The notes beneath the pieces were generated by a model, which searched no databases, was not told where the DNA came from, and worked only from the letters and a program-made list of their open reading frames with translations. A program made the translations under genes and the position numbers. Below, one piece after another: positions 45,800-55,578 of a DNA stretch of 64,000 bases; position 1 is the first letter of the stretch, and every line of letters begins with the position of its first letter. The stretch comes from Isoetes taiwanensis (taxonomy: Eukaryota; Streptophyta; Lycopodiopsida; Isoetales; Isoetaceae), in contig JAJEKV010000041.1 in assembly GCA_021234155.1 (NCBI GenBank), positions 9,879,018 through 9,943,017 of the forward strand, in the 5' to 3' direction.

Positions 45800-45935
45800 C
45801 GCATTTGCCATGCCCAAGGTGTAGAGGGAGCACCAATATTGATGCTCCCTCTACACCATCGGCGCCGCACCGAGGATCACATTTGGGTTCGACTCCCAGC
45901 GGTGCACAAGGCGCCGGCTTCGCCAGCGCCAAATT
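45800..45935 (+). mobile_element. SINE-like segment with perfect 15-bp inverted repeat and B box
   Basis: GGTGTAGAGGGAGCA (45818-45832) pairs perfectly with TGCTCCCTCTACACC (45843-45857). A canonical B box GGTTCGACTCC follows at 45886-45896, then a GC-rich GGCGC...GCGCC stem. No full tRNA cloverleaf can be drawn around the B box. Confidence 0.45.
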
Positions 45936-46449
45936 CTTGTGATATATAAGTTCTTTGCTTTTTCTTTTTTCACGTGGATTGCACACTCGTTGACTTATAG
46001 CATGGGGGTATTTTCTAGTTCAAAGGTTAGACTGTGATTTCATAGGATTGTCTCCATCTATTGGTTGGTAAGTTGTTGGATGCTTGGCTTTTTCGTTTCT
46101 TCAAAATACGCAATACTTTTTTTAAGTTGCATCTAGAGAAGAGCTTGTTCTTAAATATTCTCTTTTTATTATTTGCATTCAAATTTTCTTATGCCGGGAT
46201 GATAATTTAGCACCTTTATCCGTACGATGGTAGGTTTGATGCATTTTTACAAAGGTTGTTTATTAACAAGAGTTTTATATAGAATTGTTGCTTTAGTTTT
46301 AGCTGTTGGGTTTTTGCTTTCGGATTGTCAGCAATATGAATATAGTTGTCCGGCATTGCATGAGTACTTTTGTTAATGACAAGATTTCATGTGCCGTGCC
46401 TGGATCATTCCTTTTTGCTAATTTTAGGGGTTTTTTGATTACTTACAAT

Positions 46450-47250
46450 CTGTGCCCCCTTTTTTTTAGATTGCGCTCCTTTTACCTCGGTCATCCCTCA
46501 TCTTGGCATCAATCCTGTCCATGCTGATGATCTAGCCTCTTCAACTGTGGCCCGGGATTGCCTTCGCTATGCTCTTCCTTTTTGGCAGTCATTTTGCTCC
46601 TCGCAACAGGTTTTGTGTTGGATCCAGTTCGGTTATCGCCTCCCTTGGTCCTCTGCTCAACCGTCATGTCTGTTTTCATCTCCTAACCACTCTTCATGAT
46701 GTGCATATCTTTATTTTGCTCAATCTGCAGTCACTGATCTCCTTCGTACCAATGCCGTGTCTCCTGTGACTTCTCGTCCCTTTTTCTATTCCCCCTTGTG
46801 TGTCAACCCCAAAGGCCAAAACAAGTTTTGCCTCATCCTGGATTTGAGGTATATCTTTCTAATGACTATCTCTTTGCTTTCACCTTAAGTCAGGTTATCA
46901 CCATGTCACGATTTGCCCTCCCCCTCCCCCCCCAAATCACTCCTTCCTAGGTTTTCAGCTCGAAGGTCAATTTTACGTCTTTAATGTCCTTCCATTTGGT
47001 CTTGCCGCTGCCCCGACAGTTAGTTCGCTTTTGGCGGGGTCAAGGCCTTCGTTGCCTACCTTACGTTGATGACATTTTATTCTTGTGCCAATCACTTCCT
47101 GAATCCCTCAAATCTGCATTATTTCTTACTTACAACATGCCGGCTTCCTCTTAGCATAGAAAAAGTGTCGTTTCTGCCTCTCATATTGCACGATCTTTCT
47201 AGGCTTCATCATGCGAATGTGCGTCATCATGCGGCTCTATTTGCCTTGCG
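46450..47250 (+). pseudogene. Reverse transcriptase of the DIRS/Ngaro-type element
   Basis: Across several frames the RT blocks appear in order: SSQQVLCWIQFGY (about 46600), VTDLLRTNAVSPVTS (about 46730), FFYSPLCVNPKGQNKFCLIL with DLR (about 46783-46850), FYVFNVLPFGLAAAP (about 46970-47015), the catalytic YVDDILFLC (about 47053-47090) and IFLGFIM (about 47195-47215). The LPFGL...AP block with a downstream tyrosine recombinase is typical of DIRS-like RT. A likely RNase H remnant (47280-47700) is unreadable. Frameshifts and stops occur between blocks. Confidence 0.7.
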
Positions 47251-47749
47251 ATGTAGTTTTTCGACGGAATAAAGTGTTGTTCGTCTTTTTTTAGTTCTTG
47301 TGTTCTTTGATTGATTGTCATTGGGTTATGCTCACCTTGTATCGATTGATTGTTTCTCTTCTCATTTCTTACTTCTTCATTGTGCATGCTGATGGTTGCA
47401 TGAAGGTTACTCGGCGATTGCTTCTTGCAAGCTTGCTCTTTATTTCTGTTTGGCTTACTTTCCATGTTTTTGTTTCAGATATCTTGCCGTTATACGATCA
47501 CTCCTCCTTACCCTTTTTTGCATTAGCATGGCTCCAATTCCATCAGTGGTGTCACTCTCAGTAGGTTGCAACTCTACCTGCTTCTTCCTTGCATGTGGTT
47601 GCGTTCTTCTCCGCGTTTGTCTCTGCTTGTCGTAGTCCTACATCCATAGGGATCACATCTGCTGCAATTGCGTTTTTCCATAGCTTGGTGAATTTTTCGT
47701 CTCTCTGATCTGCTCCCCTTCCTATCTTGGTCTGCCAAGTCGCACCTCG

Positions 47750-48075
47750 TACTCACCATTCCTCACACACGTGCTTATCTCTTACTGCTTTCCACGTCCG
47801 CCAGATCATCTCCTTGCCTTGTTATGTTCTCGTCCTTTATCTTACGTGGCAGCTCGCTCCTGGTGGTTTGAGTCTCTGTGCCTTATTGGTTTAGATCCTC
47901 TAAAGTACGGTACGCATGCGTGTCATTGCGGTGGTGCCACTGCTGCTGCCACGGCCCATTGTCTGATATCGTTCGCTCCCACGGTCATTGGCGCTCTGTG
48001 TCCTCACATTCCCGCTATGTTCTCCCCGATATCCAGGAGCGGCTCATCATCTCTCGCCATCTTGGCCTTTGAGGT
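47750..48075 (+). pseudogene. Tyrosine recombinase, C-terminal catalytic part
   Basis: In one frame THACHCGGATAAATAHC (about 47912-47960) corresponds to the H-x-x-R/GG-T-AA box of eukaryotic tyrosine recombinases, with the Arg replaced. After a frameshift RSHGHWRSVSSHSRYVLPDI (about 47977-48040) gives the H/W box and the nucleophile-type Tyr, followed by QERLIISRHLGL. Such enzymes replace integrase in DIRS, Ngaro and PAT retrotransposons; Cryptons carry them without RT. The RT upstream on the same strand favours the retrotransposon type. Confidence 0.65.
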
Positions 48076-48091
48076 GGGTTCCTCTTCTTAT

Positions 48092-48121
48092 CGGCCACTT
48101 GCTTGTCTCTCAGGACCCATC
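48092..48121 (+). repeat. Split direct repeat B1
   Basis: A 30-bp segment from CGGCCACTTG to GGACCCATC, repeated with one mismatch at 48970-48999. It follows the recombinase end directly. Homology stops exactly after CCCATC in both copies. Confidence 0.8.
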
Positions 48122-48133
48122 TTAGGAATCCCA

Positions 48134-48161
48134 CGGTTCTATTGCTAACGCAATAGAACCG
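48134..48161. repeat. Terminal hairpin between B1 and A2
   Basis: CGGTTCTATTGC (48134-48145) and GCAATAGAACCG (48150-48161) with loop TAAC. It is the same stem as 832-859 with a changed loop, and it ends where A2 starts. Outer bases GGAAT and ATTCC extend the stem after a bulge. Confidence 0.85.
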
Positions 48162-48999
48162 ACATTCCTTGGATGACGACGTCCATCACCATGTCTCCTA
48201 TTTATATCTCCATTTTTTCCCTGGCCTCTTATCGGCGTTCTCTTGAGCTTTTCATTTTTAGTGCCTATCTCTACCCAGCTTCCCTCCCCTCCCCCTCCCC
48301 TTCATGATGCTTGCATGGTTCTTTTGCATGGTTCTGCGTACAACATGCTCAGAGACTTTTCTATTTTTGTTGACGCCTTCTTGTCCTTTCTCCGGTTTTT
48401 CGTCGGTGTGGTCCTGTGGCCTTTGACTTGTTTTTGCATCTTTTTCTTCTTCCCTCATTTTCGGCGTGGCAATAGAGCCTCCGAGGCAGTACCAACCAAA
48501 TGTCTGCTTGTTTTTATTTCCTAGGGTCAATCTCTCGGTTGGTCGACCATGTCTCTTTCCTCGGCGTGGCCCTGCAGCCTCCGGGTTTTTCGCCTAATTG
48601 TTCAGCGCGGCATCTCATCTTTCTTCTTAGTTCGACTAACTCTATGATGGGTTTCTTCTTGTTTCAGGTTCTTTTTCTGATGTTCTTGTTACTCGACATT
48701 TTCTACAGTCCACGGGGGCGCCTAGGCTTGGGCCGGACCGTCCCTCTTCGGCGTTGTGTTGCGGAGTTCGTGGAACGAGGATTTTTCTAATCTTTGCTCG
48801 CTTAAGCAGTGGATGGATCACACTTCATCTTGTTTTCTTCATTTTCATCGTGCTCTTGATGATTGTCTAGTTTTGGAGCACGTTTATCAATGTTTTCAAA
48901 CATTTCTACCCCTAGTAGGGGAATCAATTTGTACTTAGTATAAAGCTCAATGAGAATACCACTTCACTCCGGCCACTTGGTTGTCTCTCAGGACCCATC
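48162..48999 (+). mobile_element. A2-B2 segment, or a short non-autonomous copy of the same family
   Basis: It begins with about 120 bp matching A1 (33350-33485) and ends with B2 (48970-48999). The 680 bp between contain T-rich DNA with short frames, none recognised. Either this is the A2-B2 half of a split-direct-repeat element, or a separate internally deleted element lying next to the first. Confidence 0.55.
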
Positions 49000-49215
49000 C
49001 CGACAATGTAGATACTTTGGTAGGTTTCAAAAGTGGATATATGTAGCATGCTTTTACCTCTCATTGGGTCCTTCCCTTAATCACTTTACATTAAATGCAC
49101 CTTTTGAGCATACCTAAACTCGAGACCTATTCGAGTCTAGTCCAAGCTCCAAGTGCAACATGTTGCGACTATGGAATGGAGACTCAGGGTATAGCCCTAG
49201 ATGTTTAGAATTATC

Positions 49216-50806
49216 TGTGACGTCCCCTACTCGTATACGGTGCACTCACCGTGTACAAACAGGAGTTCATCCCCCATACCAGCTCCATGCTAATACGGGG
49301 CCCTCCATGTGTCACTGCAACCTTGATGAGTTCCAGTGGGAAGAATAAAGGGGTCATTTTACCCTGTCTCCCTTCAGGGCCTACCTAGCTGCGGAAGCGT
49401 AAACATACATGTAAGTACGAATACATCAACATCATATGACCATCACGAAGGATGGCTCACCATATATCTGCATAGACAGAGATCAGCACATCACATAGGG
49501 AGATCCTACCCAAGGCTCAGACTCAAAGGGGATGACTAACGGCTTGGGACTCCAGAAGTCATTGCAGACAGAATTCATGGCAAATGGATTTGGCTGGCAT
49601 AAGAACATGGCTTAGGGTAGTCCACTCCATCCGCCCCTCCTGTGCACACTTTGCAGAGTAGGTTGAAAAGTGTTGGGACCGAACTGTAGCCCGCCGGATG
49701 CATATCCATGGGGGCTATTCCTGGGTTGCATCTCCCCAGTTCCGATGGGGCAGGTAGGGATCACTCCCACCCGAGATTGGCATGCTGACTCAAGGTGACT
49801 AGAGGGCCACTGCCCGTACTCGACTTGAACTCCATGGAAGGTGTACACCACCCCAAGAGTGTCGAACCCATGCAAAGCCCTCACGCAGTGGCAGAGCATT
49901 AGGTCTAGTGCACAATAGTCCCCGATAGGCTTTACTACCAGAGGGACGTGATCATGAGTCAGGACATGAACCTCCTTGTAAGCCAGTCTGGCCCCTCCAC
50001 CCACAACCAGGTGTGGCTCTTGTACACAGGCCGAATTTAATAGTGCATTAAAGAGGGTTGGCTAGGAGCATCATACTACTAGGCTTTTAAGGCCTCTACT
50101 TCCCTTCCCAATACAATGAGTCCACGGAGATCATCATCACATACATATCATAGAAGAACTAAAGAATAAGATTTAATCCAAATCACAGAGTTAGGTTCTT
50201 TAGTTATGGCTTGATATCTAGAGGTCTAGATGGCTGCTATGGGCAAATCAATAGGCTAAGCCTACTTACTCTATGTATGGGAGGCGGTTTAGACTATTGA
50301 ATTGACAAAATACCTGATCCTTGGCTTGCTCCTCCTGCTCTGAACGCATCCATGCTACAGATCTACTCGAAGATGAAGCTAGAAAGGGAAGCTGATGAGC
50401 TAGTCTGCTCAGACAGACTTTGGAAGGCAAGATTGGCTCTTGGATCAAGCAAAACAGAGTTCTAGAAGGTTGTGGACGAAAATAGAAAGTTAGGGTTTCC
50501 TATACCTTATATAGACTAAGGGTTAGGTCTAGGGCTTTTCATTAGCCCTTGAGCATGTGGGATAATTGGTGTGGCCCACTTGCCTTTATTAATTAGGTGG
50601 CCTAAAGTGTACACATGGATAAATGTGTACACATGAATAAATATGCACATGAATAAATGTGCACACACTTGCAAGTTGCCCCCTAGGGTGCTACTTGCTT
50701 GGCTACACGTCGGCGTACATGTCAATCGGGATGGCGGTAACGCGGTGACGAGGCAAAGACACGATATACGCCCCGGGACCAGATATCGTGGCTTTGGAAC
50801 GTCACA
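49216..50806 (-). mobile_element. 3' LTR of chromovirus C, minus strand
   Basis: Read on the minus strand it starts TGTGACGTTCC (at 50806) and ends GGGGACGTCACA (at 49216). A good TATA box (TATATAA) lies at 50507-50513 on the minus strand, where A, B and D have degraded TATTTAGG-like versions. At 1.59 kb it is the cleanest LTR of the family in the window. Confidence 0.9.
50507..50513 (-). promoter_or_regulatory. TATA box of LTR C
   Basis: CTATATAAGG on the minus strand, about 300 bp into the LTR and just before GGAAACCCTAAC, a block shared by all LTRs of the family. Confidence 0.55.
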
Positions 50807-51668
50807 TTCTCCCCACCTTGAAATGATGATGTCCGCAGCATCGTGGGTCTCCCCACCTTGGGATCTTCTTGTCCTGCAACCAACTTGTTGCATACAATTT
50901 ATTATTATTACACTTACAAAATTATTAGAATTATTCTAAGGTAATATTTTTGAAACATTACTACGACATTACATTATCCCAATAACTTATCAATTCATAA
51001 CTCCATTAAAGTAAGGTACTTATTAGCCTCACTTAATACAACATTTAAGTTTATCAAAATTTAACAATTTCGTATACAATTATCCTTCGAGGTACTCTTC
51101 ATTCCTTGCAACACATTCCAACAAAATTTGTGTTGCAAGTCTTGTCTTCGACCTCCTTGCCCTCCTGGAGCTTCTATTGGCCTGCAGGTCGACACTACGT
51201 TAGTACCATTTTAATTATTAATAGAATTATGGTTATAAGGTAACCACCCATCTAATTAACTAAATGGATGCATGACTAATCTCCCGGTGTAGGAAGAGGA
51301 TGCTTCTTCCATCGTGGCCGTGGAGACAACGCCCTATAATGCCTAGGATGGCACTCATGCCTACACCTTTAGTTGCCATGGGCGTGAAGGTGGCGTCCTT
51401 CCCGTAGGCATTGACTAGAGGTGCTTTCCTATCAATGCATTCCTGAATGGCCTCTTATCTCTCGAGGTCATCTACTTCCGTGGGACGGAAGTAGACTTTT
51501 TAATCTACCTTCCAACCCATCCAAGCAAAACCGCGGTCATGCCTACAATGACATTACACTACGTCCTAGAGATCACCGTAGTGGTCTCATCATCGGTAAC
51601 AACGCATGCAACCCATACTTAGCATAGGCTGCATGCATAGATTAATCTTAACTACACATGAAATTAAT
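50807..51668 (-). other. 3' UTR of C with purine tract and conserved hairpin
   Basis: The minus-strand purine tract AAGGTGGGGAGAA (50819-50807) precedes the LTR. The conserved stem CTTGCAACACA / TGTGTTGCAAG lies at 51105-51139. Confidence 0.8.
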
Positions 51669-51907
51669 CTAAACACAAATCGACATGCCTGAGCCAATTT
51701 CTTCGGAGATGACCTTGCCGTCCCATTGCTCCATAAACTGTGGGTACTGCTTTATTAGGTCCTTCTTAAGCACCCATGTCGCGTCTTCCACCGACAAGTG
51801 TTTCCACTTGACCAAATATTGGAGAAACTCTGATCTCCTCGTTTTCTTGAAGGCTTTATCAAGAATCAATTCTGGAACTATCTCCGCTGTTTTCTCGTTA
51901 TTTCCAA
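51669..51907 (-). pseudogene. Chromodomain of C, cut by element D
   Basis: The minus-strand open frame reads PELILDKAFKKTRRSEFLQY, LVKWKHLSVEDATWVLKKDL and IKQYPQFMEQWDGKVISEEI, then stops. It is the cleanest chromodomain in the window. The frame ends upstream at about 51907, where the LTR of D begins; the rest of C's pol is not in the window. Confidence 0.88.
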
Positions 51908-53575
51908 TCGGGCGTTCCAAAGGCCGCGATAACGGTCCCGGGGCGTGGATCGATAATCCATCGCCACGCCGTACATGCCACCCGACCGACGGTAATGCGA
52001 CGACGTAGTAGTTAGGCTAGTAGCCCCTAGGGGGCAACTTGCTAGGTATGTGCATTTCTTATTAATGTGCACATGCACATTTATTAAGGTGCACACATTT
52101 CCATGTGGGCACAATTAGGTGCACACATTTCCATGTGGGCACATTTAGGTGCACACATTTCCATGTGGGCCCATTTAGGTGCACACATTTCCATGTGGGC
52201 ACATTTGGGTGCACACATTTCCATGTGGGCACATTTGGGCCACCTAGCTATTAAAGGCAAGTGGGCCCATTCCCAATTATCCCACATGCCTAAAGGGGAT
52301 AATTGGAAATCCTAGCCTAACCCCTTGCCTATTTAAGTAGGAGAACCCTAACTTGCCCGTTTTCGTTCCTAGGGTTTTAGAGCTCGCTTTGGCTGCCCAG
52401 AGTCAAAACCGCCTCCCACTGGCCCGAGAGAATGGCACCATTAGTTTCCCTTGATTCGAGCAGTTCAGCAGGATGGTCGGCCTCAGGTCAGGAGGAGCAA
52501 TCCAAGGATCAGGTATTTAGTTAATTTAATAGCCTAAACCATCTTCTAGACATAGAATCAGTAGGTTTAGCCTATTAAATTGCCCATAGCAGCTCTCTAG
52601 ATCTCTAGATACCAGACTCTAACTAAAGAACCTAACTCTATGATATGGATTAGATATAGTTCTTTAGTTCTTCTGTGATGTATGTGGATGAAGGGGGGTA
52701 GAGACCTAAAGCTTGGTAGTAGATGCTCCTAGATTAGCCTCTCTAGCACACTATAGATTCGGCATGTGTACAAGAACCACACCTGGTTGTGGGTGAAGGG
52801 GCCGACCGGCTAAGAAGGAGGTTCATGTCCGACTCTTGAATCCATCCCTCCGTGTGTAAGGACTACTGGGATCATTGTGACTAGGTCTAATGGCTTACCA
52901 CCGAAAGCGGTAAGGCATGGACTCCATAACCCCCGTGAAGTGGTGTACATTTTCAAGTGGGTTCACTTAATACCGGGCAAGAGCCCCTCTAGTCACCTTT
53001 GAGTCAAAGATGTAGATCTCCGGAGGGAGTGATTCCTTCCCCGCCCCATCGGAACTGGGGAGATGAAACCCGTGAATAGCCCCCTTTGGCTATGCATCCC
53101 ATGGGCTCTACGGCCAGTCCCCGACACTTTTCACTTTACTCGCAAAGTGTGCACAGGAGGGGCGGATGGAGTGGACAACCCTATGCCATGTTCTTATGCC
53201 AGCCAAATCCATTGCCATGAATTCTGTCTGCAATGAACTCTGGAGACCCAAGCCGTCAGTCATCCCCTTTGAGTCTGAGCCTTGGGTAGGATTCCCTTAT
53301 GGATGTGCTGATCTTTGTCTATGCAGATATGTGGTGAACCATCCTTCGTGATGGTCTTATGATGTTGATGTATGTACTACTGACATGTATGTTTACGCTT
53401 CCGCAGCTAGGTGGGCCCCGAGGGAGACGGGGTAAAATGACCCCTTCACTCTTCCCACTGGGACTCGTTACGGGTGCAGTGATTGTGGAGGGCCCCAGAC
53501 GCGATGGAGCCTGGTATGGGGATGAACTACGCTTTGTATACGGTGAGGCACCGTATACGAGTAGGGGACGTCACA
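51908..53575 (+). mobile_element. 5' LTR of element D
   Basis: It starts near GGGCGTTCCAAAGG, a degraded TGTGACGTTCC, and ends GGGGACGTCACA. It is about 1.67 kb, longer than the others because of five 30-bp units (52088-52237). The 3' LTR from about 63139 carries the same array, so the two form a pair. Confidence 0.88.
52088..52237. repeat. Five 30-bp tandem units in LTR D
   Basis: Units start GGTGCACACATTTCCATGTG and differ by one or two bases. LTRs A, B and C have a single unit at this place. It is repeated, more diverged, at 63308-63464. Confidence 0.95.
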
Positions 53576-53576
53576 G

Positions 53577-53588
53577 TGGTATCAGAGC
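53577..53588 (+). other. Primer binding site D (tRNA-iMet)
   Basis: TGGTATCAGAGC lies one base after the LTR end, as in B. Confidence 0.92.
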
Positions 53589-53792
53589 AATGTTCTTGGA
53601 GACCAAGAGCAAAGCACTGGCCATGCTCCAGTAGTACTAACTTGATAGGATCCAAAAAACCTCGAAAAGTGGCGAAATTTTTTCTCATTTTTGTAGTATA
53701 TGCTAAGCTAGTAACAGTTAAAATGAACAGCTAGTAACAGTTAAAATGAATGAGAACATAAAAAGACAAAAATTAGTGAGCCAAATAGGATG

Positions 53793-54155
53793 GTCTCACA
53801 CGTCGCGCCAGGACAGATGGTCTCACACGTCGCGCCAGGACAGATAATGAAGATCCTAGGCCAATTCGAGAGGATGTCTCACACGTCGCGCCAGGACAGA
53901 AAATGAAAAGTTCATTATCGGTCTGGGCGCAACGTGTGAGACCATGCTGTGAGACCATGCCCCAAAAGTGCCCAACACTGCTCCAAATCGACCAAATAAG
54001 GGGTCAATTCTGCCTAACTCGACGAATCTAGCAGAATTACATCCTTAGATCACCCAAATTGGACAAATTTAACCCATTTAGAGCCAATGTCTCACACGTC
54101 GCGCCAAGACAGAAAATGAAAAGTTTATTATTGGTCTGGGCGCAATGTGTGAGAC
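53793..54155 (+). promoter_or_regulatory. Leader stem-loop modules of D
   Basis: A 27-bp left arm unit occurs twice (53793-53819 and from 53820). Two complete palindromes follow. The first (53876-53942) has left arm GTCTCACACGTCGCGCC and right arm GGGCGCAACGTGTGAGAC around an inner AATGAAAAGTTCATT. The second (54089-54155) is the same with two changes. These are the best-preserved copies of the module also found twice in each leader cassette of A and B. Confidence 0.8.
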
Positions 54156-54549
54156 CTCCAAACTTTGAACCTCCATAACTTGAGCTACAGAGCTCCAAAT
54201 CGCCTGAAATTTGTTGCAATAGGACCGTTAGACAGCCTAGAATCCATTTATGACCTCAAATTAGGATAGAAATGTCAAACCCCATCTCAAAATGACCAAA
54301 ATTGCTCAAACCCTTGAATTGTTTTCCCAAACCGTGGTCCGGTCTCAGAATAGAAGCATACCCCATTAGTACCGCAAGTATTGCTCTCGCTCAAAGCTAA
54401 TGCCTTACTCCTAGATAGAAGTGCCCAAGAACACCCCTTTGTTATAGTCATCTAGACCTCAAAGATAGCAACCCAAGTCCAACTGCCAAGACATCACCTC
54501 GCCATGCCAAAGACATAAACCTTGACCTAATTCTGTGTTCTAATAGAGT

Positions 54550-55578
54550 TTGACTTATACAGCCGCCACATTGACACTCCCTATTGCCAGGATACCTAGA
54601 AAGGAGCTAGAGTCTAGAGCTGCCCAAGTCACTCCATGTGTAGAGATTGGACTCCCCCAAACCAACTTTGCTAGGACCTTAGAGTATGCCTCAAACATCA
54701 TGGAGGTTTTGCAAAACAACCCTCATTTCATGCCATACCACACGTCCTAATGTCCATAGATTTGGAGATTATAGATGTGTCTCCAGTAATGCTGCTCGAG
54801 CCATCTTGCTTGCTTATAGAGCCCAGAATGTTGTAGGAGAGCCCTTCAAGTAGACCCTTAGACTCTAGAATATACGAGCATTGCTTTCGAAGTACAGGGC
54901 CAGAGCCATAGAAGAGCTAGAGGCGCAACTTCTTGAAGACATCGAGGTCCCAGACGATGTACAGACAGATAAGGAGAGGAGATCGAAAAGGCAGATCCAA
55001 GAGAGGGAAGCACAACGACAAACACCTCAACCGACAAACCAGTAGAACAGGACACCACCGGCCTACCATCAATATTCATCAAATGGGAAGAATATTTGGC
55101 AACCAACGGCATCAAGAATCTTCTAAATGGCAACCTCCCGGCTACCACATCCAGGAGCTCACATCAGAAAGAGGATCTCGACGCCTTCACCAGCTCGACG
55201 CACATGAGTTTCAAATGGAAGAACGCAAGGCAGCAAAAATACAGGTGCAGGAAGACGTTAGACATCGATGCCGCGCTAGCATCATGAGTTAGGGCCAGAG
55301 GCCATAATCTTCCGTCGAGGAGAGAAGTCATGGCGACACAGGAGCGTATACAAACCGGAGGGAAGATCACCACGACCTTGCAGTGTTCGCCAGCCTCGCT
55401 TAATGTCATGAAACGCCGAAAAGAAGCAACCAAGCTAAGCAACAACAAAACACCTAAGGCTGACTAGGACGAGCTTCCAGCTCCCTTGCACCAGCAGGAG
55501 AACTTTCATCGGTTCCAAAAACTAGGAGACCATGAGGGGGAGGTGACGCATATCAGGGAAGGAACATCTCCGACTTGA
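54550..55578 (+). pseudogene. Unrecognised coding-like region of D
   Basis: Frame 54550-54750 (66 codons) is followed by overlapping frames 54933-55292 and 55096-55287. The latter frame stays open to about 55577 apart from two stops, with basic sequence (RRKEATKLSNNKTPKAD). EELEAQLLEDIEVPDDVQTD near 54915-54975 is acidic and helical. It may be D's version of a leader ORF or Gag, but no Gag, RT or integrase motif is visible. Confidence 0.35.

Noticed and set aside
45870-45915. tRNA gene at the B box
   Set aside because: Only the B box matches; no paired acceptor or anticodon arm is found around it.
52088-52237. CRISPR-like array of regular 30-bp repeats
   Set aside because: The units are directly adjacent without spacers, lie inside a retrotransposon LTR, and the genome is eukaryotic.
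52084-52315. Repetitive ORFs of CAHMEM or AHISMW units on both strands
   Set aside because: They are translations of the 30-bp LTR repeat, open only because the unit length is a multiple of three.
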